From contig CAYPNT010000124.1 in NCBI GenBank assembly GCA_964412235.1, forward strand, positions 1-5,742: a DNA stretch of 5,742 bases, in the 5' to 3' direction. This document shows, piece after piece, positions 1 to 5,742 of this stretch. Numbering within the stretch: position 1 is the first letter of the stretch; each line of letters starts with the position of its first letter. Under the pieces are notes generated by a model. That model saw only the letters and a list, made by a program, of their open reading frames with translations, made no database searches and was not told the DNA's origin. This DNA is from JAYZQT01 sp964412235. Its GTDB lineage: Bacteria > Pseudomonadota > Alphaproteobacteria > MPNO01 > UBA830. Made by a program: the position numbers and the translations under genes.

Positions 1-684
1 CAATGGATTCGCAAGGCCGCTGCAGATAATGGCGGAAAAGTGGTTGGTGAGGAATTTTTTCCTCTCGATGTAAACCAGTTTGGACCCACGATAAGTAAAA
101 TTCAGGCCGCAAAGCCAGACTTTGTGATGAACGTGTTTGTAGGTCCCGCGCATGGTTCTTTTTATGGTCAATGGGCCGCAGCAGGAATGAAGAAAAATAT
201 CCCAATGGTCGNNNNNNNNNNTTGGTTTTCAGGTGAAACTTTAGTAATGCCCCCAGAAGTCGCAAACGGAATACTTGTAGGTGGACCATACTTTGAAGAT
301 CTCGATAACCCGTTTAATCGCAAATGGCTTGCGGAATTCCGTAAACGATATGGTACCAAATACGGTTACCTAAGAGATGTTCCACCTCGGGATTGGTATG
401 GCTGGATGTTGTGGGCCGAGGCAGTTAAGAAAGCCGGCTCGTTTGACCGCAATAAGGTTATAGAAGCCATGGAAACTGGCCTAAAGGTGGATGGGCCCGG
501 AGGTCCAATTCAAGTAGATCCTAAGACACACCATTGCTATACGGACATGTACCTGGCAGTTGCAAAAGATCGCAAATTTGAAATATTTCGTAAGTACGAA
601 AACATTGCACCGACGAATACGAATAACCAATGTGATCTGATTGCAAGGCCGGGCACTAACAAAATGTTCATCCCAAAGATCTGA
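1..684 (+). CDS. Periplasmic substrate-binding protein of an amide/urea-type ABC importer (5' partial)
   Basis: This is the C-terminal 227 residues of a periplasmic receptor that would capture a small solute and deliver it to the permease pair encoded next. The frame is open from base 1 (reading QWIRKAADNGGKVVGEE), so the ATG at 40 is internal; roughly 180-200 N-terminal residues, including any signal peptide, lie outside the window. Family features are the FPLDVNQFGPTISKIQAAKPDFV segment (a type I periplasmic-binding fold, Peripla_BP_5-like), the YGWMLWAEAVKKAGS helix, and the DGPGGPIQVDPKTHH block at residues 164-178. The last is typical of FmdD/AmiC/UrtA-like amide and urea receptors rather than of LivJ/LivK leucine binders. 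Residues 71-74 are unknown because of the N run at 212-221, but the frame is open on both sides. The stop is TGA at 682-684, and 27 bases separate it from the first permease, which lies in the same frame. The ligand is inferred from family and context only. Confidence 0.88.
   Translation, partial: QWIRKAAADNGGKVVGEEFFPLDVNQFGPTISKIQAAKPDFVMNVFVGPAHGSFYGQWAAAGMKKNIPMVXXXXWFSGETLVMPPEVANGILVGGPYFEDLDNPFNRKWLAEFRKRYGTKYGYLRDVPPRDWYGWMLWAEAVKKAGSFDRNKVIEAMETGLKVDGPGGPIQVDPKTHHCYTDMYLAVAKDRKFEIFRKYENIAPTNTNNQCDLIARPGTNKMFIPKI
212..221. other. Assembly gap (10 Ns) inside the binding-protein gene
   Basis: Ten consecutive undetermined bases interrupt the binding-protein gene. Reading continues in the same frame on both sides (IPMV before, WFSGE after). 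From recall of related receptors, the IPM and G-E positions are about the expected distance apart, so the gap length is probably close to the true length. It should still be treated as unknown, since 10 Ns can be a placeholder. Confidence 0.95.
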
Positions 685-711
685 CAAGACACAGCCTACG
701 ATAACAGTGAT

Positions 712-1578
712 ATGGACCTAGCGGTCGTCGTACTTATCCAGATCCTATATGCGATAGCCAGCCTGGCACTAATTAGTGTTGGGCTGGCAATTATTTTTGG
801 GATGATGGGTATAATTAACTTTGCTCATGGCGAATTCTTAATGATGGGTGGATATGCATTCATCCTTTCAGTCGGAGCTGGTGTAAATTTCTGGGTGGCA
901 ATGTTGATTGTGGCACCCCTTACCGTCGGAGTGTTGGGAATAATAATCGAGCGTCTTATTATCCGTCATCTATATGGGCGGATTATAGAGACCGTTCTTG
1001 CAACATGGGGCTTGAGCCTTTTCTTAATTGGACTTGCTGCAACTGTTCTTGGTTATCATCAAGAAGGCGTAGCACCGCCCTTTGGCAATATTGAAATTGG
1101 TCCTTATCGGGAAGGTGGATACACATTCTTCGTAATAGGTATAACAATTCTTGTTCTTGTTCTCGTATATGTTTCACTAAAATATACAAAATTCGGTTTG
1201 ATCGCCCGCGGAACAATGCAAAACGCTGACATGGCATCTGCGTTAGGCGCGGGGGTCAATAGAATTTATGCCGTTACATTTGGCGCTGGCGCCGCGCTCA
1301 GTGGATTAGCAGGAGCAATTCTTGCTCCAATAGCGGGTGTATTACCTGATATCGGTGTCACATACGTGGTCAAGGCTTTTATTACAGTTATAGGTGGTGG
1401 AGCTGTGGCTCTATCAGGTACTGGTGCAGCGTCTGTGCTCTTTGGCGCCGTTAATCAAGCCGTTACCTTTTTGAGCCGACCCGTTGTCGGCGAGGTAGCA
1501 CTACTGGCTGTCGCGATAATTCTTCTGCGCCTGCTCCCGAACGGTATTACGGGCAAATATTTTCGGAAAGGCCTGTGA
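712..1578 (+). CDS. Branched-chain amino acid/urea-type ABC transporter permease, LivH/UrtB-like
   Basis: This 288-residue inner-membrane protein would form one half of the translocation channel. It is almost wholly hydrophobic, with about eight likely membrane segments (roughly residues 4-28, 40-56, 60-82, 93-114, 137-156, 185-208, 216-250 and 258-275, judged by eye). Diagnostic LivH/UrtB features are the FGMMGIINFAHGEFLMMGGY block (residues 29-48), the cytoplasmic ATPase-coupling loop around RGTMQNADMASALGAG (166-181) and the glycine-rich VIGGGAVALSGTGAA segment (226-240). Length is normal for the family. The ATG at 712 is the first start after the stop of the binding protein, which is in the same frame; the ribosome site before it is weak. 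Its TGA at 1576-1578 overlaps the GTG start of the next permease by four bases (GTGA), implying coupled translation. Family is near certain; transported substrate is not. Confidence 0.93.
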   Translation: MDLAVVVLIQILYAIASLALISVGLAIIFGMMGIINFAHGEFLMMGGYAFILSVGAGVNFWVAMLIVAPLTVGVLGIIIERLIIRHLYGRIIETVLATWGLSLFLIGLAATVLGYHQEGVAPPFGNIEIGPYREGGYTFFVIGITILVLVLVYVSLKYTKFGLIARGTMQNADMASALGAGVNRIYAVTFGAGAALSGLAGAILAPIAGVLPDIGVTYVVKAFITVIGGGAVALSGTGAASVLFGAVNQAVTFLSRPVVGEVALLAVAIILLRLLPNGITGKYFRKGL

Positions 1579-2597
1579 AGTACTCACTCGATAAAGCCGG
1601 CTTATGGGCAATGGCTGCAATCGGCACCGTGCTGGTGTTGGTGTTACCGGCTGTTGCGGAAGTGTTTGTATTGTTTGAACTGACAATTTTTATCGTGATG
1701 TCAATACTTGCTTTAAGCCTGGCGGTAGTTTGGGGCTTTGGAGGTATTCTCTGTTTCGGACAATCGACCTTTTTCGGGCTCGGAGCATACACCTATGCGG
1801 TGGCAGTAATTAATTTTGGCGAAAGTACCGTTCCTATAATCTTAGCAATCCTTCTACCAATTCTTCTTGCTCTTGTGCTCGGATATTTTATGTTTTGGGG
1901 TAGAGTCAGCGATGTCTACCTCGCCGTAATAACTCTCGCAGTTTCACTGATTTTTTATTATCTCGTTGGGGCCTCTGCAGGCAGTGATTACAAAATTGGG
2001 AATGCTCTTCTTGGCGGGTACAACGGTATGCCTTCGGTCCCACCAATTAACGTCCCCGGCTTCCCGAAATGGGAAATCGTATACGGTGATCTATATATTC
2101 TCGCGGCCTCCGCGCTCATGCTCGTTTACTTCGGACTTCGTTGGTTACTATCAAGTGATTTTGGCCATGTTATCGTTTCGATACGCGAGAACGAGACGCG
2201 AACAGCACTTCTTGGGTACGACACACGAATATATAAACTGACCGTCTTTGCAATTGGCGCTGGAATTGCAGGGTTGGCAGGGACACTTTTCACAGCTTGG
2301 GGCGCATATGTAAGCCCCACCGTTTTTTCTATGCTTTTCACAGCGGAAATTATCATCTGGATACTCGTTGGCGGTCTAGGAACACTCGTCGGGGCGATTG
2401 TCGGCTGTGTTCTGATACAATTGGGTGCTACTTGGCTCGGAGAAACTAAGCTGGCAGATATTAACCTTATCCTTGGCGCTGTATTTGTTTTACTTGTGTT
2501 ATTTATACCTAAAGGAATCGTTCCTATGCTTAGGGACCAGCTCACAAAATTTACCCCTAACAATAGTGGCGCAAATAAGCGCTTGGGACCTAGGTAA
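1575..2597 (+). CDS. Branched-chain amino acid/urea-type ABC transporter permease, LivM/UrtC-like
   Basis: This 340-residue protein is the second channel subunit and would pair with the preceding permease in the inner membrane. LivM/UrtC-type motifs are GFGGILCFGQSTFFGLGAY (residues 54-72), the ATPase-coupling loop SIRENETRTALLGYDTRIYK (202-221) followed by AGIAGLAGTLF (229-239), the GGLGTLVGAIVG stretch (266-277) and the family-typical FIPKGI near the C-terminus (310-315). The tail after residue 318 is polar and basic, probably cytoplasmic. The start is GTG at 1575, chosen because it lies in a GTGA overlap with the upstream stop and follows GGAAAGG at 1565-1571, although that spacing (3 bases) is short. 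The TAA at 2595-2597 shares one base with the ATG of the next gene (TAATG). Length and motif order are normal. Confidence 0.92.
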   Translation: MKYSLDKAGLWAMAAIGTVLVLVLPAVAEVFVLFELTIFIVMSILALSLAVVWGFGGILCFGQSTFFGLGAYTYAVAVINFGESTVPIILAILLPILLALVLGYFMFWGRVSDVYLAVITLAVSLIFYYLVGASAGSDYKIGNALLGGYNGMPSVPPINVPGFPKWEIVYGDLYILAASALMLVYFGLRWLLSSDFGHVIVSIRENETRTALLGYDTRIYKLTVFAIGAGIAGLAGTLFTAWGAYVSPTVFSMLFTAEIIIWILVGGLGTLVGAIVGCVLIQLGATWLGETKLADINLILGAVFVLLVLFIPKGIVPMLRDQLTKFTPNNSGANKRLGPR

Positions 2598-3334
2598 TGT
2601 CGCAAGGTGTTTTGCTACAAACCCACGACTTAACCATGCAGTTTGGTGGGGTGGTTGCAGTTAACCAAGTTAATTTCAGTATGGACGTCGGAGAATTACG
2701 CTGTCTGATTGGGCCAAATGGGGCGGGAAAAAGTACGTTTTTTAAGTGTCTGATTGGTCATCTGAGACCCACTGTCGGACGAATAGAGTTTAACGGTCAT
2801 GATATTACGGGTGCCGAACCTCACGAAGTTGCACGCCGGGGCGTCGCCATTAAAACTCAGGTCCCAAGTTTATTCGATGGTTTAACAACGACCGAGAATT
2901 TGCGACTGGCCGCGCGGCGCGTTAACGATCGTTTGACAACAGCTAAAAAAGTAGAAGAAATTCTTGAACTTACGGGACTGACAAAGCAAGCCAATCAAAT
3001 AGTTGGTCAGCTCCCTCACGGACAACGGCAGTGGTTGGAGCTAGGTATTGTGATGGCGAGCAATCCAGATCTAATGCTTCTGGACGAGCCAACAGCGGGC
3101 ATGACACACCAAGAGGTTCTACAGACTGCTGAACTAATACGTCGAATTAGTGATGGAAGGTCCTTGATTGTTGTTGAACACGACATGCAATTCATTCGGA
3201 TGATCGCAGAAAAAGTAACTGTTTTTCACCAGGGAAAGATTCTCATTGAAGATACGATGGAGAATATTTCGAAAAACCAGCAGGTTCGTGACGTATACTT
3301 GGGCAAACAAGCGGAAACAGGCGCCGGATGTTGA
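2597..3334 (+). CDS. ABC transporter ATP-binding protein, LivG/UrtD-like
   Basis: This is a 245-residue cytoplasmic ATPase subunit powering import. Visible motifs in order are Walker A GPNGAGKS (residues 39-46), the Q-loop glutamine (Q88, in KTQVPSLFDGLT), an ABC signature written LPHGQ (139-143) followed by RQWLELG, Walker B LMLLDEP (159-165) with catalytic glutamate E164, D-loop TAGM (166-169), and the switch histidine H195 in VVEHDM. The HGQRQWLE and EPTAGMT wording is closer to UrtD than to LivG. The signature has Pro where most family members, as recalled, have Ser or Ala. The C-terminal region with DVYLGKQ (232-238) is the short LivG/UrtD tail. The start ATG overlaps the upstream stop by one base, and the end overlaps the next ATPase by seven bases, consistent with equimolar production of a heterodimer. 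Confidence 0.93.
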   Translation: MSQGVLLQTHDLTMQFGGVVAVNQVNFSMDVGELRCLIGPNGAGKSTFFKCLIGHLRPTVGRIEFNGHDITGAEPHEVARRGVAIKTQVPSLFDGLTTTENLRLAARRVNDRLTTAKKVEEILELTGLTKQANQIVGQLPHGQRQWLELGIVMASNPDLMLLDEPTAGMTHQEVLQTAELIRRISDGRSLIVVEHDMQFIRMIAEKVTVFHQGKILIEDTMENISKNQQVRDVYLGKQAETGAGC

Positions 3335-4032
3335 AGGTTATAGGCCTCCATTCGGGTTATGGCAGGATCCCCATTTTAAACGGCGTTAATCTAGACGTCG
3401 CCGAAGGACAGGTACTTGGCATTCTTGGTCACAACGGTATGGGTAAAACCACTCTCATCAAAACAATAATGGGGTTTATTGATACTACCAAAGGGACAAT
3501 AGAACTCGCGGGACATGACATTACTCAAACATCACCGCATCAACGCGCTCGCGCAGGCTTTGGATATGTGCCCCAAGGACGGGATATTTTTCCCCGGATG
3601 ACCGTAAGAGACAACCTAAGATTCGCGGTCGCTGCAAGCGGCAATAAAAACACCACCATACTTGAGGAAATTCTAGCGCAGTTTGAACGTTTGGTGCCCT
3701 TACTTGACCGTGAGGGCGGAGCACTTAGTGGCGGTGAACAGCAAATATTAGCGATTGCTCGCTGCCTATGTGCTAACCCCAAACTGATGTTTCTTGATGA
3801 ACCAACAGAAGGAATACAACCGTCTATTATCGAGCAAATCATCGAGTTGCTGTCCAACCTCAAACGAAACACCCAGCTAACAATTGTCCTCGTCGAACAG
3901 AATTTAGAATTTGTCTCTTCACTTTCGGACCGAGTAGCAATTATCCAGAAAGGCGCGATAGTAAACGAATTAGCGCCATCGCAACTTGGCGAAGCGAAAG
4001 TCTTAGACGAATTTATCGGGGTCACTGATTAG
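3328..4032 (+). CDS. ABC transporter ATP-binding protein, LivF/UrtE-like
   Basis: This 234-residue cytoplasmic ATPase is the partner of the preceding one. Motifs are Walker A GHNGMGKT (residues 34-41), Q-loop YVPQGRDIFPRMT with Q83, a canonical signature LSGGEQQ (133-139), Walker B LMFLDEP (153-159) with catalytic E158, and the D-loop region TEGIQPSII (160-168), which is the wording seen in UrtE and LivF. The usual switch histidine is glutamine (Q191 in LVEQNLEF), which is normal in the LivF/UrtE family. The ATG at 3328 overlaps the upstream gene by seven bases; a TTG at 3331 (TTGA overlap) is an alternative start two bases from the same junction and would remove only the first residue. The gene ends with TAG at 4030-4032, and 44 bases without an obvious hairpin follow before the amidase. 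Confidence 0.93.
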   Translation: MLKVIGLHSGYGRIPILNGVNLDVAEGQVLGILGHNGMGKTTLIKTIMGFIDTTKGTIELAGHDITQTSPHQRARAGFGYVPQGRDIFPRMTVRDNLRFAVAASGNKNTTILEEILAQFERLVPLLDREGGALSGGEQQILAIARCLCANPKLMFLDEPTEGIQPSIIEQIIELLSNLKRNTQLTIVLVEQNLEFVSSLSDRVAIIQKGAIVNELAPSQLGEAKVLDEFIGVTD

Positions 4033-4066
4033 ACGTTTTTGAACCAACTTCCATAATAATATCAAC

Positions 4067-4071
4067 GGAGG
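4067..4071 (+). promoter_or_regulatory. Strong ribosome binding site for the amidase
   Basis: GGAGG lies five bases before the ATG at 4077. It is the best Shine-Dalgarno match in the window and fixes the amidase start. The transporter genes depend mostly on overlapping stops and starts instead. It sits in the 44-base spacer after the transporter, where I see neither a terminator hairpin nor a convincing promoter, so transcription probably continues through from the transporter. Confidence 0.8.
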
Positions 4072-4076
4072 CAACG

Positions 4077-5588
4077 ATGTTCAGACACCCTACAATAGGC
4101 CAATTAAGGGCATGCGCTGAAGACCTTGGCATGTCACCATCGGACGAATATTTAGAAGCAACCAAACGCATTGTCGGTCCACTTGTGGACGCTTATCAAA
4201 CTTTGGACTCAATCCCCGATAACCTTCCAGGCGTCAAGTATCCTCGAACGCCAGGGTATCGACCCGAACCTTCTGAAAATCCTCACAACGCCTGGTATGT
4301 AAAAACATCGATAAGGGGTGCGCGGCGAGGAAAGCTCGCCGGAAAACGCGTTGCGATAAAGGATAATATCTGTGTCGCTGGCGTTCAAATGATGAATGGC
4401 GCTTCTGTTCTTGAAGGTTACGTACCTGAAGTAGACGCCACAGTAGTAACACGCATCCTGGATGCTGGTGGCGAGATAGCCGGGAAAGCCGTTTGCGAAT
4501 ATTACTGCGTCTCGGGAACCAGCAGCACAAGCTCAACAGGGCCCGTTCATAACCCACATCGACGGGGCTATTCAGCGGGTGGCTCCTCATCAGGGAGCGC
4601 CGCTCTGGTTGCCGCAGGTGAAGTAGACTTTGCACTGGGTGGAGATCAGGCGGGTTCCATTCGCATTCCCTCAAGTTATTGCGGTGTTTATGGAATGAAG
4701 GGGACTTTTGGACTGGTTCCTTATACAGGTGCCTCCTCACTGGAAACTACAATAGACCACTGCGGTCCTATAACAAATAATGTGAAAAACAATGCCATAT
4801 TACTTGAAGTCATTGCCGGCAGTGACGGACTTGATTCACGCCAAGCCAATGTAAAAACAGCGCGGTATACCAAAGCCTTGGAGGAAGCGGTCACTGGATT
4901 GCGGGTGGGCGTCGTCGCCGAAGGTTTTGGCCATGAAAACTCTCAACCCGACGTAGATTCAAAGGTTCGGAAGGCGGCCGATCGAATGGCCCGGTTGGGT
5001 GCAGAAGTGAGCGATATCTCCATTCCCATGCATCGTTTGACACGGGAAATTTGGATCCCGATAGGTCATGACGGCGGGTTTCGTACAATGATGGCTACGC
5101 ATGGAGCGGGGGGTAACCATGAAGGCCTTTACCTACCGAGCCTAATAAACGCCGCGTCTAACTGGAAAAGCAGATCGGATGAATTTGCGGACACAATGAA
5201 AATTATCGCACTCTTTGGCCATTACTCTCTTAAACACTATCGGGGTCATTACTACGCCAAGGCCATGAATTTACGACGAAAATTGCGGACAGCATATGAC
5301 ACGGCTCTAAAGGACGTAGATCTACTTCTAATGCCGACATTACCAATGAAAGCTTCCAAGCTGCCGGGTGCGGATGCCACACCAGAAGCCACAACGGCTG
5401 TGGCGTGGGAGATGCTGGCAAACACCTGCGGCGTCAACCTCACTGGCCACCCCGCTATGTCGCTTCCATGCGGCATTGAGGATAATCGCCCAATCGGCTT
5501 GATGCTAATTGGACGGCACTGGGACGAGGAAACAATCTATCGGGCAGCTCACTCATTTGAGCAAGCGGGAGATTGGAAACACTTTTAA
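4077..5588 (+). CDS. Amidase-signature family amidase, similar to Rhodococcus nitrile-pathway amidase (RhAmidase)
   Basis: This 503-residue, probably cytoplasmic enzyme should hydrolyse a carboxamide to the carboxylate and ammonia. The Ser-cisSer-Lys triad is visible: K95 in VAIKDN, cis-Ser S170 in GGSSSGSAA (168-176) and nucleophile S194 in GGDQAGSIRIP (188-198). Spacings of 75 and 24 residues equal those known for FAAH and RhAmidase (K96, S171, S195 in the latter). Other matches recalled for RhAmidase are ENPHNAWYV (67-75), the N-terminal helical region before it, FGLVPYTGA (211-219), EGFGHENSQP (282-291), and GRHWDEETI (479-487) near the C-terminus. No C-terminal allophanate-hydrolase domain follows. 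Oddities are S172 and A192 where Gly is usual. No signal peptide is evident. Alternatives are another small-amide, aryl-amide or carbamoyl hydrolase; the enzyme class is secure, the substrate is not. Its position behind an amide/urea-type importer suggests that it acts on the imported solute. Confidence 0.92.
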   Translation: MFRHPTIGQLRACAEDLGMSPSDEYLEATKRIVGPLVDAYQTLDSIPDNLPGVKYPRTPGYRPEPSENPHNAWYVKTSIRGARRGKLAGKRVAIKDNICVAGVQMMNGASVLEGYVPEVDATVVTRILDAGGEIAGKAVCEYYCVSGTSSTSSTGPVHNPHRRGYSAGGSSSGSAALVAAGEVDFALGGDQAGSIRIPSSYCGVYGMKGTFGLVPYTGASSLETTIDHCGPITNNVKNNAILLEVIAGSDGLDSRQANVKTARYTKALEEAVTGLRVGVVAEGFGHENSQPDVDSKVRKAADRMARLGAEVSDISIPMHRLTREIWIPIGHDGGFRTMMATHGAGGNHEGLYLPSLINAASNWKSRSDEFADTMKIIALFGHYSLKHYRGHYYAKAMNLRRKLRTAYDTALKDVDLLLMPTLPMKASKLPGADATPEATTAVAWEMLANTCGVNLTGHPAMSLPCGIEDNRPIGLMLIGRHWDEETIYRAAHSFEQAGDWKHF

Positions 5589-5604
5589 AAAAATAGCGTA
5601 TTAC

Positions 5605-5610
5605 AAAGGG
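5605..5610 (+). promoter_or_regulatory. Ribosome binding site before the mini-ORF
   Basis: AAAGGG is placed eight bases before the ATG at 5619, a plausible Shine-Dalgarno sequence. It is better positioned for the 13-codon mini-ORF than for the cysteine hydrolase start at 5660. The hydrolase has its own weaker candidate, GAGGG at 5643-5647, twelve bases upstream of its ATG and inside the mini-ORF. The 30 bases between the amidase stop and 5618 are A/T-rich and show no hairpin. Confidence 0.5.
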
Positions 5611-5618
5611 TGTTTGTT

Positions 5619-5660
5619 ATGAACTGTAAACAACTGATTAATGAGGGTCGTCGGGTCTGA
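5619..5660 (+). CDS. Putative 13-residue mini-ORF overlapping the cysteine hydrolase start
   Basis: The frame reads MNCKQLINEGRRV and stops at TGA (5658-5660), whose last base is the A of the next ATG (TGATG). It is preceded by AAAGGG at good spacing. Three readings are possible. It may be a short leader whose translation feeds ribosomes onto the hydrolase start. It may be the true N-terminus of the hydrolase, separated by a one-base deletion (or two-base insertion) in the sequence or the genome; the peptide looks like a plausible helical N-terminus. Or it may be chance, since open frames this short are common. The sequence alone does not decide between these. Confidence 0.35.
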   Translation: MNCKQLINEGRRV

Positions 5661-5742
5661 TGGACTTTCCCGTATACCCAAGAAAACTAGCCCTGATCAA
5701 TGTGGACATGCAGAACTGTTTTGTTGAGAACTCACCGATCGC
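5660..5742 (+). CDS. Isochorismatase-family cysteine hydrolase (3' partial)
   Basis: Only the first 27 residues and two extra bases are in the window. The segment LALINVDMQNCFV (residues 10-22) is the first strand of the isochorismatase-like fold; D16 in the DMQ motif is the expected catalytic aspartate, while the lysine and cysteine of the triad lie beyond the edge. Members include nicotinamidase, N-carbamoylsarcosine amidase, ureidoacrylate, biuret and maleamate hydrolases, and isochorismatase, so most cleave an amide or carbamoyl C-N bond. The ATG at 5660 is the only good start: an in-frame TGA lies at 5642-5644. Same strand and close spacing to the amidase (71 bases) suggest the same operon. 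Specificity cannot be told from this fragment. Confidence 0.75.
   Translation, partial: MDFPVYPRKLALINVDMQNCFVENSPI

Noticed and set aside
2126..2605. 159-residue open frame on the - strand
   Set aside because: It lies fully antisense to the second permease, whose motifs are clear; its translation is rich in Ser/Pro/Thr with no recognisable domain. Shadow frame.
3540..4025. 161-residue open frame on the - strand
   Set aside because: It is antisense to the second ATPase, over its signature and Walker B motifs; no domain is recognisable.
1..4032. Calling the transporter urtABCDE outright
   Set aside because: The ATPases and permeases are Urt-like, but the receptor fragment looks more like FmdD/AmiC-type amide receptors and is incomplete, and no urease genes are visible. 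Urea specificity is not supported.
4033..4076. Possible terminator or promoter between the transporter and the amidase
   Set aside because: A TTTTT run is present at about 4036-4040, but there is no stem before it, and no convincing -35/-10 pair could be supported in 44 bases.
4234..4740. 168-residue open frame on the - strand
   Set aside because: It is antisense to the amidase core containing the catalytic triad; its translation is Arg/His/Leu/Ser-rich and unlike any family. Shadow frame.
4077..5588. Allophanate hydrolase or GatA as an alternative identity for the amidase
   Set aside because: It shares the amidase-signature core, but the GGDQxGSIRIP loop, the N-terminal helical region and the C-terminal GRHWDEETI match RhAmidase-type enzymes better. 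There is no C-terminal allophanate-hydrolase domain and no neighbouring gatB/gatC in the window.
5589..5618. Possible terminator after the amidase
   Set aside because: There is an A run straddling the stop codon, but no inverted repeat and no following T run on the + strand.

Overview
The window is one co-directional (+ strand) bacterial operon segment. It encodes a high-affinity solute importer of the branched-chain amino acid / amide-urea ABC class, followed by two different amide-hydrolysing enzymes. Both ends are cut: the first gene (substrate-binding protein) lacks its 5' part and the last gene (cysteine hydrolase) runs off the 3' edge. A run of 10 Ns at 212-221 marks a draft or metagenome-type assembly. 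Base composition looks to be in the mid-40s % GC by eye (not counted). A Gram-negative, probably proteobacterial, host is suggested by the periplasmic binding-protein type, the Shine-Dalgarno sequences and the tight gene overlaps. Nothing here fixes the taxon.

Layout. 1-684: C-terminal part of a periplasmic amide/urea-type binding protein. 712-1578: first membrane permease (LivH/UrtB type). 1575-2597: second permease (LivM/UrtC type). 2597-3334: first ATPase (LivG/UrtD type). 3328-4032: second ATPase (LivF/UrtE type). After a 44-base gap and a strong GGAGG ribosome site, 4077-5588 is a complete amidase-signature enzyme resembling the Rhodococcus nitrile-pathway amidase. After a further 71 bases, which contain a 13-codon mini-ORF at 5619-5660, the start of an isochorismatase-family cysteine hydrolase is seen from 5660.

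How they fit together. Permease 1 to ATPase 2 are joined by stop/start overlaps of 4, 1 and 7 bases, as expected for translationally coupled subunits of one complex. The binding protein resembles FmdD/AmiC-type amide and urea receptors, so the imported solute is probably a small amide, urea derivative or carbamoyl compound. The amidase would release ammonia and a carboxylate from it, and the cysteine hydrolase may act on a second C-N bond or a related product. This is inference from context; the actual substrate cannot be read from the sequence.

No RNA genes, insertion sequences, CRISPR arrays, long repeats or convincing terminators were seen. No stretch over about 70 bases lacks a gene. I see no clearly new system. 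The points most worth checking are the stop-start mini-ORF before the cysteine hydrolase, the non-consensus active-site loops of the amidase, and the pairing of two unrelated amidohydrolase folds with one importer.
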